From: Geodermatophilaceae bacterium URHA0031
GTDB taxonomy: Bacteria > Actinomycetota > Actinomycetes > Mycobacteriales > Geodermatophilaceae
Length of the DNA: 64,000 nucleotides
Direction: 5' to 3'
NCBI GenBank assembly: GCA_000620205.1
Contig: JHVP01000008.1
Span: 62,001 to 126,000 of the forward strand
How positions within the stretch are numbered: position 1 is the stretch's first letter; each line of letters starts with the position of its first letter. The notes under the pieces are model-generated. The model had not been told where the DNA came from. It saw nothing but the letters and a program-made list of their open reading frames with translations, and searched no databases. Both the position numbers and the translations under genes were made by a program. This document shows positions 39,511 through 52,140 of the stretch, one piece after another.

Positions 39511-40586
39511 GCGATCTGCTGAGCCTGCTGGTGCTCGTCGCGCTGCTGCTGGGCAACGCGTTCTTCGTCGCCGCCGAGTTCGCCCTGGTGTCCGCCCGCG
39601 CCGACCAGATCGAGCCGCGCGCCGAGGCCGGGTCGGTCCGCGCGCGGAAGACGCTGGCCGCGATGCGCAACGTGTCGCAGATGATGGCCGGCGCCCAGCT
39701 CGGCATCACGCTGTGCTCGCTGGGGCTCGGCGCGGTCGGCGAACCCGCTGTCGCGCACCTGATCGAGGCCCCGCTGGAGGCCGTCGGTGCCCCCGAGGGG
39801 CTGCTGCACCCGATCTCGCTGGTGATCGCCCTGTCGATCGTCACCGGGCTGCACATGGTGCTCGGCGAGATGGTGCCCAAGAACATCACCATCGCCGGCC
39901 CGGACCGCGCGGCGATCGTCCTCGGCCCCCCGCTGGCCGTGCTGGTCCGCGTGCTCAAGCCGTTCATCTGGTTCTTCAACGTCGTCGCCAACGGGTTCGT
40001 CCGGCTGTTCGGCGTCACCCCGACCGACGAGATCTCCGCCAGCTTCGACCAGGACGAGATCCAGTCGATGATCACCCAGTCCCGGCGGGAGGGGCTGCTG
40101 GGCAACGAGGTGAGCGAGCTGGCCACCGGCGCGCTCACCTTCGAGCAGCACGACGTCAGCTCGGTGCTGCTCTCCCCCGACTCGCTGGTGACCGTGCCGC
40201 GCGGCTCGACGCCGCGGCAGCTGGAGGGCGTCGTCGCCGAGCACGGCTACAGCCGCTACCCGATGCGGCGGGACGACGGCTCGCTCGCCGGCTACGTCCA
40301 CGTCAAGGACGTGCTGGGCACCGGGCCGACCTCCCGCGACAAGCCGGTGCCCGACCAGGCGGTCAAGGACTTCGTCGACCTGACCCCGGCCGAGCCGCTG
40401 CCCGAGGTGCTGCAGGAGATGCGTCGGTCCGGCTCGCACCTGGGACTGGTCCGCGACGGCGACCGGGTCCTCGGGCTGGTGGCGCTGGAGGACGTGCTGG
40501 AGCAGCTCATCGGTGACGTGCGCGGCGCCGACGTCAGCGGTCCGGTGACCGGGGCGCAGGCGGGTGCCGGCGCAGGAGGACGATGA
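39507..40586 (+). CDS. CNNM/CorC-family membrane protein, second of the pair
   Basis: 359 residues. CNNM domain with LLVLVALLLGNAFFVAAEFALVSARADQIEPRAEAGSVRARKTLAAMRNVSQMMAGAQLGITLCSLGLGAVGEPAVAHLIEAPL and GLHMVLGEMVPKNITIAGPDRA, then two CBS motifs (SVLLSPDSLVTVPRGSTPRQLEGVVAEHGYSRYPM and LPEVLQEMRRSGSHLGLVRDGDRVLGLVALEDVLEQLIGDV). It lacks the C-terminal CorC/HlyC domain that the first gene has, so the pair is asymmetric. Start ATG at 39507 in an ATGA overlap. The Gly/Ala-rich end runs to the S9 peptidase gene 4 nt away. Confidence 0.9.
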   Translation: MSDLLSLLVLVALLLGNAFFVAAEFALVSARADQIEPRAEAGSVRARKTLAAMRNVSQMMAGAQLGITLCSLGLGAVGEPAVAHLIEAPLEAVGAPEGLLHPISLVIALSIVTGLHMVLGEMVPKNITIAGPDRAAIVLGPPLAVLVRVLKPFIWFFNVVANGFVRLFGVTPTDEISASFDQDEIQSMITQSRREGLLGNEVSELATGALTFEQHDVSSVLLSPDSLVTVPRGSTPRQLEGVVAEHGYSRYPMRRDDGSLAGYVHVKDVLGTGPTSRDKPVPDQAVKDFVDLTPAEPLPEVLQEMRRSGSHLGLVRDGDRVLGLVALEDVLEQLIGDVRGADVSGPVTGAQAGAGAGGR

Positions 40587-40590
40587 CCGG

Positions 40591-42393
40591 GTGACTGCCG
40601 AGCCGACGCAGACCGATGTCCCCGCGCTCTCCCCCGAGGTGACCGCCCGCTGGCAGGCCCGCTTCCGCGCGCCGCGGGTCAGCCTGCCGAACTGGGCGGA
40701 GGACGCGCCGCAGCGCAGCCTCTACTCCTCCGACGTCAGCGGCGTGGTCGAGCAGTACGCCTGGGACCGGGACACCGACACCCACCGGCAGGTCACCGAC
40801 CGGCCCAACGGCACGCTGGCCGGCACGCTGAGCCCCGACGGCGAGACGATCTGGTGGTTCGCCGACACCGACGGCGACGAGTTCGGCGTCTGGATGACCC
40901 AGCCGTTCACCGGCGGCCCGGACACGGTCGCGCTGCCGGAGGTCGGGCCGGCCTACCCGGCGGGGCTGGAGATCGGCTCCCGGGTCGTGCTGGCCGGCCG
41001 GTCCACCGACGACGGCAGCGAGCTGTGGATCTCCTCGGTCGGCGGCCCGGCGTCGGTCTTCTACAGCCATGCCGAGCCGGCCTCGGTCGACGCCCTGTCC
41101 CGGGACGAGTCGCTGCTGGTCTACTCGCACTCCGAGCACGGCGACCCGCGCTACCCCGCACTGCGGGTGCTGCGCACCGACGACCTCGGTCTCGTCGCGG
41201 ACAAGTGGGACGGCGAGGGCCGCGGCCTGCACGCGCTGCACTTCTCCCCCGTCGCCGGGGACCAGCGGCTGCTGGTCGGCCACGAGCGCCGCGGTCGCGA
41301 GGAGCTGCTGATCTGGGACGTCGCCGCCGACACGGAGACCGAGCTGGTGCTGGACCTGCCCGGCGACGTGAGCGCCGGCTGGTACCCCGACGGCTCCGCG
41401 CTGCTGGTCGGCCACGACCACGCCGCCCGCAGCGAGCTGTACCGCTACGACCTGGCCACCGGGACGCTGGCCCAGCTGGACACACCCCGGGGCGTCGTCC
41501 GCGGCGCGACCGCCCGCCCGGACGGCACCGTGGAGCTGGCCTGGTCCAACGCGGCGACCCCGCCGGTGATCCGCCGGGCCGACGGTCCGGTGGTGCTGGC
41601 CGCGCCGGGTGAGCAGCCGCCGGCCGCCTACCCGGTGGAGGACCGCTGGGTCCCCGGCCCGGGTGGGGACGTGCACGCGCTGCTGGTCCGCCCGGCCGGT
41701 GCGGGGCCGCACGCGACGGCGTTCCTGGTGCACGGCGGGCCGGAGTCGCAGGACGACGACTCCTACCGCGCCCGACGGGCGGCCTACGTCGACGCCGGCT
41801 ACGCGGTCGTGCACGTCAACTACCGCGGCTCCACCGGCTACGGCAGCGAGTGGCGGGACGCGCTCACCGGCCGCCCGGGGCTCACCGAGCTCGAGGACGT
41901 CGCCGCGGTCTACGACGCGCTGGTCGCCGAGGGCGTCGTCGACCCGGCCCGGGCGATCCTGTCCGGCGGCTCGTGGGGCGGCTTCCTCACGCTGCTCGGC
42001 CTGGGCACCCAGCCCGAGCGCTGGGCGGCCGGGATCGCCGAGGTGCCGGTGGCGGACTACATCGCCGCGTACGAGGACGAGATGGAGGGCCTGCGCGCCT
42101 ACGACCGGGCTCTGTTCGGCGGCTCACCGGACGAGGTGCACGACGTGTACGTGCGCTCCTCGCCGCTGACCTACGTCGACGCGGTCGCCGCGCCGGTGCT
42201 CGTCGTCGCCGGCGCCAACGACCCGCGCTGCCCGATCCGGCAGATCGACAACTACCTGACCGCGCTGGACGAGCGGGGCAAGCCGCACGAGGTCTACCGC
42301 TTCGACGCCGGCCACGGCTCGCTGGTCATCGAGGAGACCATCCGCCAGGTCGAGGTCGCCCTCAGCTTCGCGCTCCGCCACGTGGAGCCGTGA
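40591..42393 (+). CDS. S9-family prolyl-oligopeptidase-type peptidase
   Basis: 600 residues from the GTG at 40591; GGAGGA lies 10-15 nt upstream. The N-terminal 370 residues form the beta-propeller (repeated blade edges such as GTLSPDGETIWWFADTDGDEFGVW and DALSRDESLLVYSHSEHGDPRYPALRVLR). The C-terminal alpha/beta-hydrolase has the oxyanion HGGPESQ, nucleophile Ser in LSGGSWGGFLTLLG, Asp in VVAGANDPRCPI and His in FDAGHGSLV. No signal peptide, so it is cytoplasmic and acts on short peptides. It is co-directional with the CorC pair but a functional link is not evident. Confidence 0.92.
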   Translation: MTAEPTQTDVPALSPEVTARWQARFRAPRVSLPNWAEDAPQRSLYSSDVSGVVEQYAWDRDTDTHRQVTDRPNGTLAGTLSPDGETIWWFADTDGDEFGVWMTQPFTGGPDTVALPEVGPAYPAGLEIGSRVVLAGRSTDDGSELWISSVGGPASVFYSHAEPASVDALSRDESLLVYSHSEHGDPRYPALRVLRTDDLGLVADKWDGEGRGLHALHFSPVAGDQRLLVGHERRGREELLIWDVAADTETELVLDLPGDVSAGWYPDGSALLVGHDHAARSELYRYDLATGTLAQLDTPRGVVRGATARPDGTVELAWSNAATPPVIRRADGPVVLAAPGEQPPAAYPVEDRWVPGPGGDVHALLVRPAGAGPHATAFLVHGGPESQDDDSYRARRAAYVDAGYAVVHVNYRGSTGYGSEWRDALTGRPGLTELEDVAAVYDALVAEGVVDPARAILSGGSWGGFLTLLGLGTQPERWAAGIAEVPVADYIAAYEDEMEGLRAYDRALFGGSPDEVHDVYVRSSPLTYVDAVAAPVLVVAGANDPRCPIRQIDNYLTALDERGKPHEVYRFDAGHGSLVIEETIRQVEVALSFALRHVEP

Positions 42394-42405
42394 CCCCGAC
42401 ACACG

Positions 42406-44874
<2,469 letters not shown>

Positions 44875-44880
44875 GGGTCC

Positions 44881-44886
44881 AGGCTA
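44881..44886 (-). promoter_or_regulatory. Leaderless -10 box for lysC-asd
   Basis: TAGCCT on the minus strand, 6 nt before the GTG of lysC at 44874. Confidence 0.55.
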
Positions 44887-44946
44887 CCGACGGTGCCGCA
44901 CGGCAGGGGGTTGCGGGGCTGGTTCGCCGCGGGATGTGATCACCGG

Positions 44947-46539
44947 ATGGACGACGCCGAGCACTGGTTGCTCACCGCCGACGAGCGTGGGAACCCGGCC
45001 GCCGGCCTACCCGCCTGGACGTCGGGCAACCGTGCCGAGGCGCTCGTCGACGGCGCCACCTACTTCGACCGGCTCGTCACCGCGGTGGAGCGGATGGGCG
45101 CCGGCGACCACCTGATGTTCACCGACTGGCGGGGTGACCCCGACGAGCGGTTGCGCGAGGACGGCCCCACGATCGGCGAGCTGTTCGGTGCCGCGGCCCG
45201 CCGCGGGGTGTGCGTGTTCGGGCTGGTGTGGCGGTCGCACTGGGACGGCCTGAGCTTTTCCAAGGAGGAGAACGCCGCCCTCGACGAGGCGGTGGAGGAC
45301 GGTGGCGGGGTGGTGGTGCTGGACCAGCGGGTGCGCCGGCTGGGCAGCCACCACCAGAAGATCGTCGTCCTGCGGCATCCCGGCGATCCCGACCGCGACG
45401 TGGCCTTCGCCGGCGGGATCGACCTGTGCCACGCCCGCCGCGACACCTCCGACCACCTCGGCGACCCCCAGCCGCAGTCGATGGCGGCGGCCTACGGGCC
45501 ACGCCCTCCCTGGCACGACGTGCAGCTGGAGCTGCGCGGCCCGGTCGTCGGCGTGCTGGACACGGTCTTCCGCCAGCGCTGGGAGGACCCGCACGGCCCG
45601 GACACCGACCACCCGCTGGCCTGGGTGCACGACAAGCTGTCCAGCTCGCGGATGGACGCGGTCCCGCTGCCCGAGCAGCCGCCGCCCCCGGCCGAGTGCG
45701 GGCCCCACCTGGTGCAGACGTTGCGCACCTATCCGGCGATCAGGCCGCCCTACCCGTTCGCCCCGCACGGCGAGCGGTCGGTGGCCCGCGGCTACACCAA
45801 GGCGATCACGCAGGCCCGCCGGTTGGTCTACCTGGAGGACCAGTACCTGTGGTCGACCGAGGTCGCCCACCTGTTCGCCGAGGCGTTGCGCGCCAACCCC
45901 CGGCTGCACCTGGTGGTGGTCGTGCCCCGGGTGCCCGACCAGGACGGCGCGATCGCCGAGCGACCGCAGTACGTGGGCCGGCACCAGGCGCTGGAGACCT
46001 GCCGGGCGGCCGGCCCCGACCGGGTGCACGTCTTCGACCTGGAGAACGTCGAGGGGACGCCGGTCTACGTGCACGCGAAGGTGTGCATCGTCGACGACGT
46101 CTGGATCAGCGTCGGCAGCGACAACTTCAACCGTCGGTCCTGGACCCACGACAGCGAGCTGTCCAGCGGCGTGCTGGACACCACCCGCGACGAGCGGGAA
46201 CCACGCGACCCGGCGGGGACGGGGTACGGGGCACGGGTCCTCGCCCGGGACCTGCGCCTGCGACTGGCCCGCGAGCACCTGGGCCGGGCCGTGGACGGTG
46301 GTGAGGACGCCGACCTGCTCGACCCGGAGGACTTCGTGGCCGCTCTGGAGCGGTCGGCCACCGCCCTCCAGGAGTGGCACGACAGCGGCCGCGTCGGCCC
46401 CCGCCCCACCGGCCAGCTGCGTCCGCACCGGCCCGAGAAGCTGTCCCCGCTGACCCGGCTGTGGGCGACCCCCCTCTACCGGCTGGTCAACGACCCCGAC
46501 GGCCGCCCGCTCCGCCTCCGCCGCGCCAAGGAGTTCTGA
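44947..46539 (+). CDS. Phospholipase D-family protein
   Basis: 530 residues from the ATG at 44947. Two HKD motifs are present: GSHHQKIVVLRHPGDPDRDVAFAGGIDL near 134 and VYVHAKVCIVDDVWISVGSDNFNRRSW near 375, both with the downstream GG/GS...N/D residues. The N-terminal part DAEHWLLTADERGNP ... YFDRLVTAVERMGAGDHLMFTDWRGDPDERL is typical of bacterial PLD-like enzymes that act on phosphatidyl lipids. No signal peptide. Single gene, divergent from lysC. The substrate cannot be told from sequence. Confidence 0.92.
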   Translation: MDDAEHWLLTADERGNPAAGLPAWTSGNRAEALVDGATYFDRLVTAVERMGAGDHLMFTDWRGDPDERLREDGPTIGELFGAAARRGVCVFGLVWRSHWDGLSFSKEENAALDEAVEDGGGVVVLDQRVRRLGSHHQKIVVLRHPGDPDRDVAFAGGIDLCHARRDTSDHLGDPQPQSMAAAYGPRPPWHDVQLELRGPVVGVLDTVFRQRWEDPHGPDTDHPLAWVHDKLSSSRMDAVPLPEQPPPPAECGPHLVQTLRTYPAIRPPYPFAPHGERSVARGYTKAITQARRLVYLEDQYLWSTEVAHLFAEALRANPRLHLVVVVPRVPDQDGAIAERPQYVGRHQALETCRAAGPDRVHVFDLENVEGTPVYVHAKVCIVDDVWISVGSDNFNRRSWTHDSELSSGVLDTTRDEREPRDPAGTGYGARVLARDLRLRLAREHLGRAVDGGEDADLLDPEDFVAALERSATALQEWHDSGRVGPRPTGQLRPHRPEKLSPLTRLWATPLYRLVNDPDGRPLRLRRAKEF

Positions 46540-46591
46540 CGGGCCGCGGGACGACGCCCGGCGCTCGGAGCCCTGTAGGTGCTTCTCGCAT

Positions 46592-46629
46592 GCTGGTGCT
46601 CTGCCTACCCCTGTAGGCAGAGCACCAGC
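46592..46629. promoter_or_regulatory. 38-bp inverted repeat IR2 upstream of the second XRE paralogue
   Basis: Arms GCTGGTGCTCTGCCTAC and GTAGGCAGAGCACCAGC are perfect 17-bp inverted repeats around CCCT. Total length 38 bp, as for IR1 at 22226, with the shared GTGCTCTGC core. It lies 93 nt before the proposed GTG and 52 nt after the phospholipase gene stop. Confidence 0.6.
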
Positions 46630-46722
46630 TCCGCGGAACCCTCTCCGGCCCGGCTGTGGACGACCTCGCCGTGTCCACAACGACCGGCTGGCGAGCACAC
46701 CGACGTGGTCCAGGCTGCGGGC

Positions 46723-47352
46723 GTGGACCCGTTCCCGCTCCCCGGCCTGCTGCGCCGCATCCGCCGGATGGCCGACTGCTCGCAGCGCGAGCTGGCCGCA
46801 CGGATCGGTGTCTCGAAGGCCATCGTGGCGGCGGCTGAGAACGGCACCCGTGGCCTGCCGGTCGCCGTCCTGGCACAGGTCGCCTCGACCGTGGGCGGGC
46901 GGCTCGCCGTGCTCGATGCCGCCGGGCGGGAGCTGACACCGATGGACGACGGCGCGGTCCGGGACCGGTCCGGCCGGCGGTTCCCCGCTCACCTGGACAC
47001 CCGGTACGGCGACGCGGACTGGTGGCACGGCACGGAGCGGTACAGCCGCGAGCAACCCTGGTACACGTTCGACCGGAGCCGGTACACGCGCGACCACTGG
47101 CGGAGCCGAGGCGGCACACCCGAGGACCACCAGCTCCCGCAGCCCGGCGACTCACCCGCCGAGCGCACGGCCCGTCGGCGGGCCGACGCCCGACGCCGGC
47201 GGGACGAGGAGCACCACCGTCGCAGGGCGGCAGGCGAGCTCCCCGAGCCGGTGGAGTGGACCTGCGACTGCCCGCCGGGGTGCGCCGAACTGGACACCGG
47301 GGAACGACCGCAGCACGTGCCGGACTGCCCGTGTGGATGCGATGTCGACTGA
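46723..47352 (+). CDS. XRE-family HTH regulator with C-terminal cysteine cluster (paralogue 2)
   Basis: 209 residues if started at GTG 46723 (VDPFPLPGLL); GTG 46705 is an alternative. Same order as the protein at 22341: XRE domain (LLRRIRRMADCSQRELAARIGVSKAIVAAAENG), the conserved middle (RDRSGRRFPAHLDTRYGD, then WWHGTERYSREQPWYTFDR), PEDHQLPQPGDSPAERTARRRA, and C-terminal CDCPPGC and HVPDCPCGCD. Roughly half the aligned residues are identical between the two. The Cys pattern CxCPPxC ... CPCxCD is kept in both, so it is likely functional (metal site). Autoregulation through IR2 is inference. Located between the phospholipase and leuA. Confidence 0.75.
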   Translation: MDPFPLPGLLRRIRRMADCSQRELAARIGVSKAIVAAAENGTRGLPVAVLAQVASTVGGRLAVLDAAGRELTPMDDGAVRDRSGRRFPAHLDTRYGDADWWHGTERYSREQPWYTFDRSRYTRDHWRSRGGTPEDHQLPQPGDSPAERTARRRADARRRRDEEHHRRRAAGELPEPVEWTCDCPPGCAELDTGERPQHVPDCPCGCDVD

Positions 47353-47360
47353 CGCGCTGC

Positions 47361-47366
47361 TACCGT
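47361..47366 (+). promoter_or_regulatory. Leaderless -10 box for the leuA leader
   Basis: TACCGT, 6 nt before the GTG of the leader peptide at 47373. Confidence 0.5.
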
Positions 47367-47372
47367 TCCCGT

Positions 47373-47420
47373 GTGCGCGGCAGCCTCCTGCTTATCAGCC
47401 GCGGCGAGGGCCTCTCCTAG
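47373..47420 (+). CDS. leuA leader peptide
   Basis: A 15-codon frame, VRGSLLLISRGEGLS, starting GTG at 47373 and ending TAG at 47418-47420, 88 nt upstream of leuA. It holds three consecutive leucine codons (CTC CTG CTT), an isoleucine and a later leucine. A hairpin overlapping its end makes it a classic transcription-attenuation leader: ribosome stalling at the Leu codons under leucine shortage would change folding. Such leaders upstream of leuA are known in actinobacteria. Confidence 0.8.
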   Translation: MRGSLLLISRGEGLS

Positions 47421-47439
47421 GTCGGCCCCCTCGCCGCGG
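47399..47439 (+). terminator. leuA attenuator hairpin
   Basis: CCGCGGCGAGGG (47399-47410) and CCCTCGCCGCGG (47428-47439) form a perfect 12-bp stem; the left arm lies within the leader peptide just after its Leu codons and the stop codon is in the loop. A ribosome at the end of the leader would block the stem, one stalled earlier would not; the exact alternative fold was not worked out. Confidence 0.65.
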
Positions 47440-47442
47440 TGA

Positions 47443-49245
<1,803 letters not shown>

Positions 49246-49250
49246 CCCGT

Positions 49251-49292
49251 CCCCCGCCGGGGCAGAAGTGGCCACTTCTGCCCCGGCGGGGG
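49251..49292. terminator. Perfect 42-bp palindromic terminator between leuA and the ABC-F gene
   Basis: Arms of 21 bp, with CCCCCGCCGGGGCAGAAG at the left end, meet without a spacer at 49271/49272. It lies 6 nt after the leuA stop and 7 nt before the ABC-F stop, so it can end both convergent transcripts. Confidence 0.8.
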
Positions 49293-49299
49293 TCCGGGA

Positions 49300-51153
49300 T
49301 CACCCCTCGGCGACCTCGGCGGCCTCCAGCCAGTCGAGCTCGACCTGCTCCTTCTCCGCCTGCACCGCGCGCAGCTGGGCGTCGAGCTCGGCCGCCTTCG
49401 CGTAGTCGGCGGCCGCTGCTGCCAGCTTCCCGTGCAGCGCCTTCTCGTCCGCGTCCAGCTTGAGCATCCGGCGCTCCAGCCGGGCGGCGTCCTTGCGGGC
49501 CGCGCGCACGTCGGCCGCGCTGCGGGTCGGTGACGCGGCGGGGCTGCCCGGTGCGGCGACCGGACCGGCCGACGGCAGCGCCGCCTCACCCGCAGCCCGC
49601 CGGGCCAGGTACTCCTCGACGCCGCCGGGCAGCGCCGCGACCGTCCCGTCGCCCATCAGCGCGACCACCGAGTCGCAGACCCGGTCGACGAAGTAGCGGT
49701 CGTGGCTGACCACCAGGACCGTGCCGGGGAAGTTGTCCAGCAGGTCCTCGAGCGCGGTCAGCGTGTCGATGTCCAGGTCGTTCGTCGGCTCGTCGAGCAG
49801 CAGCACGTTCGGCTCGGCCATCAGCAGCCGGAGCAGCTGCAGCCGGCGGCGCTCACCGCCGGAGAGGTCGCCGACCGGGGTCCACTGCCGGTTGGCGGCG
49901 AAGCCGAAGCGTTCGGCCAGCGTGGACGCCGAGATCTCCTGGTTGCCGATCCTGGCGATCCGGGCGACGTCCTGCACGGCCTCCAGGACCCGGGACCGCG
50001 GCGGCAGCTCGGTGACGTGCTGGGACAGGTAGGCCGGCGCCACGGTCTGGCCGACGACGACCCGACCGGCGTCCGGCTGCGCCTCCCCGACCAGCAGCTT
50101 GAGCAGCGAGGTCTTCCCCGCGCCGTTCACCCCCACGACGCCGATCCGGTCACCCGGACCGACGTGCCAGGTGAGGTGGTCGAACAGCGTGCGCGCCTCG
50201 GCGCCCCGCGGGTCGGCCGGGCCGCCCGGGTCGTCGTCGACGTCCCCGCGGCCGCGGACGGTGTACGTCACGTCCTCGACGTCGTAGACGGTCTTGCCCA
50301 GGCGCCGGGCGGCGAAGCCGGCGAGCGCCATCGTGTCCCGGGCCGGCGGCTCGTCGGCGATGAGCGCCTGGGCCGCCTCGATCCGGAACTTCGGCTTGCT
50401 GGTCCGGGCGGGTGGGCCACGGCGCAGCCAGGCCAGCTCCTTGCGGACCAGGTTCAGCCGCCGCTCCTCGGTCACCGACGCGATCCGGGCCCGCTCCGCG
50501 CGGGCCAGCGTGTAGGCGGAGTAGCCGCCCTCGTAGGCGTGCACGCTCCCGTCGGCGACCTCCCACGTGGTGGTCGAGACCTCGTCGAGGAACCAGCGGT
50601 CGTGGGTGACCACCACGAGCCCGCCGGTGCGGGCCTTGACGTACTCGGCCAGCCAGGCGACGCCCTCGACGTCGAGGTGGTTGGTCGGCTCGTCGAGCAC
50701 CAGCAGGTCCAGCGGCCGGATGAGCTGGGCGGCGAGTGCGACCCGGCGCCGCTCACCGCCGGACATCGTCGCGACCGGGGAGTCCAGGCCGAGCCGGTCG
50801 AGCTCCAGCCCGGTCAGCACCGACCGGACGGCGGCGTCACCGGCCCACTCGTGCTCGGCGGCGAACCGGGAGGGGGGCAGGACGACGTCGCGCACCGTCG
50901 CGCCCGGCGGCAGGGTGCCGGTCTGGTCGAGCACGCCCATGGCCAGGTCGCCGCGGCGGGTGACCCGGCCGGAGTCGGGCTCCTGGGTTCCGGTCAGCAC
51001 CCCGAGCAGCGTGGACTTGCCGCCGCCGTTGCGGCCGACGACACCGATCCGCTCGCCGGCGGCGACACCCAGGGAGACGTCGTCGAGGATGACGGTCGTC
51101 CCGTGGGCCTTGTGCACCCGCTCCAGGTTGACCAGGTTCAGCGGTGCGCTCAT
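49300..51153 (-). CDS. ABC-F family ATPase (Uup-like)
   Basis: 617 residues, two ABC domains and no membrane segments. Domain 1: Walker A GRNGGGKST, signature MSGGERRRVALAAQ, Walker B LLVLDEPTNHLD. Domain 2: [34 protein letters not shown]. Between them is the ABC-F linker (ARIASVTEERRLNLVRKELAWLRRGPPARTSKPKFRIEAAQAL). The C-terminal 90 residues form a Uup-type coiled coil (VRAARKDAARLERRMLKLDADEKALHGKLA ...). It acts on ribosomes or, like Uup, on DNA/ribosome intermediates. ATG at 51151-51153. An Asp/Gly-rich insert precedes the second ABC domain. Confidence 0.93.
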   Translation of the reverse strand: MSAPLNLVNLERVHKAHGTTVILDDVSLGVAAGERIGVVGRNGGGKSTLLGVLTGTQEPDSGRVTRRGDLAMGVLDQTGTLPPGATVRDVVLPPSRFAAEHEWAGDAAVRSVLTGLELDRLGLDSPVATMSGGERRRVALAAQLIRPLDLLVLDEPTNHLDVEGVAWLAEYVKARTGGLVVVTHDRWFLDEVSTTTWEVADGSVHAYEGGYSAYTLARAERARIASVTEERRLNLVRKELAWLRRGPPARTSKPKFRIEAAQALIADEPPARDTMALAGFAARRLGKTVYDVEDVTYTVRGRGDVDDDPGGPADPRGAEARTLFDHLTWHVGPGDRIGVVGVNGAGKTSLLKLLVGEAQPDAGRVVVGQTVAPAYLSQHVTELPPRSRVLEAVQDVARIARIGNQEISASTLAERFGFAANRQWTPVGDLSGGERRRLQLLRLLMAEPNVLLLDEPTNDLDIDTLTALEDLLDNFPGTVLVVSHDRYFVDRVCDSVVALMGDGTVAALPGGVEEYLARRAAGEAALPSAGPVAAPGSPAASPTRSAADVRAARKDAARLERRMLKLDADEKALHGKLAAAAADYAKAAELDAQLRAVQAEKEQVELDWLEAAEVAEG

Positions 51154-51228
51154 CGGGGCGGTCCAGCGGTCATCCCGGCCATCCTCCCCCATGCCACCGC
51201 GCGTCCCGGCAGCGCCCCGCGTCGTTGA

Positions 51229-52140
51229 TCAGGCGAGCCGGGTGACCTCCACGGTGACCTTCGAGCCCTCGCTCCTCGGCCCGGAGAAGATGCCCTTGAG
51301 CGGGGGCACGTCGGTGTAGTCCCGGCCCCGGGCCAGCGTGACGTGCCGGGTGCCGATCTCCACCACGTTGGTCGGGTCGTAACCCGACCAGAAGCCGTCC
51401 CACCACTCCACCCAGGCGTGGCTCTCCCCCGTCACCGCCTGGCCGATCTGCGCCGACGGCCGCGGGTGCAGGTAGCCGGACACGTACCGCGCGGGCAGGC
51501 CGAGCGCGCGGAGCAGGCCGACCGAGACGTGCGAGATGTCCTGGCAGACGCCCTTCCCGGAGGTCCAGGCCTGCATCGCGTTGGTCTTCACGTTCGTCGA
51601 GCCGGTCAGGTACTCCATGTGCTCGTGCACGAACCGGCAGACCAGCTGGCCGGCCTCGCGCGGACCGGCGTCGCCGACCACCTCCCGGACCTGGGCCACC
51701 ACCGGCTGGTCCATGGCGGTCAGCCGGGAGGGGCGCAGGAACTCACCGAACCGGTCCAGGACGTCGGGCCCGGCGAGGGCGGCCCAGTCCACCGGGTCGG
51801 GCAGGTGCGGCTCGGGCCCGGCCTCGACCACCGAGGTCGCCTTGACCACCAGCTCGGTGTGCGGGCCGTGGGTGTCGAACGCGGTGACCGTCGAGCCCCA
51901 GTAGTCGCGGTAGGCGTGCACGGAAGCGGTCGGCTCGATCTCCACCCGCGAGCGCAGCGTCGTCTGCCGGCTGCTGTTCTCCGGGGTCATCCGCGCCTCG
52001 TTGTAGGAGGAGCGCACCGGGCCGCCGTAGCGGAACTGGGTGCGGTGCACGACCTGCAGCCGCCAGCGGTCGCTGGGCACCCGGGCCGGGCTCTGGGTCT
52101 GGGTCTGGGACTGGGACTGCGACTGGGGCACGCCCGTCAC
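51229..52140 (-). CDS. Transglutaminase-like family protein with SQ/TQ-repeat N terminus
   Basis: 303 residues from the GTG at 52138-52140. After an unusual QSQSQSQTQTQSPARVP stretch coded by CTGGGT/CTGGGA hexamers comes the bacterial transglutaminase N-terminal domain (LQVVHRTQFRYGGPVRSSYNEARMTP) and the transglutaminase core with catalytic Cys in SGKGVCQDISHVSVGLLRALGLPARYVSGYL, His in GESHAWVEWW and Asp in SGYDPTN. It is the last of three overlapping genes (ATP-grasp, alpha-E, transglutaminase). Such trios are widespread and predicted to build or cut peptide-like amide bonds; no product is known. GTG overlaps the alpha-E stop. Confidence 0.9.
   Translation of the reverse strand: MTGVPQSQSQSQTQTQSPARVPSDRWRLQVVHRTQFRYGGPVRSSYNEARMTPENSSRQTTLRSRVEIEPTASVHAYRDYWGSTVTAFDTHGPHTELVVKATSVVEAGPEPHLPDPVDWAALAGPDVLDRFGEFLRPSRLTAMDQPVVAQVREVVGDAGPREAGQLVCRFVHEHMEYLTGSTNVKTNAMQAWTSGKGVCQDISHVSVGLLRALGLPARYVSGYLHPRPSAQIGQAVTGESHAWVEWWDGFWSGYDPTNVVEIGTRHVTLARGRDYTDVPPLKGIFSGPRSEGSKVTVEVTRLA

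Noticed and set aside
47022-47420. Longer frame ending at the leader peptide stop
   Set aside because: It is the second frame of the XRE paralogue gene; the leader peptide start at 47373 is supported by its own -10 box.
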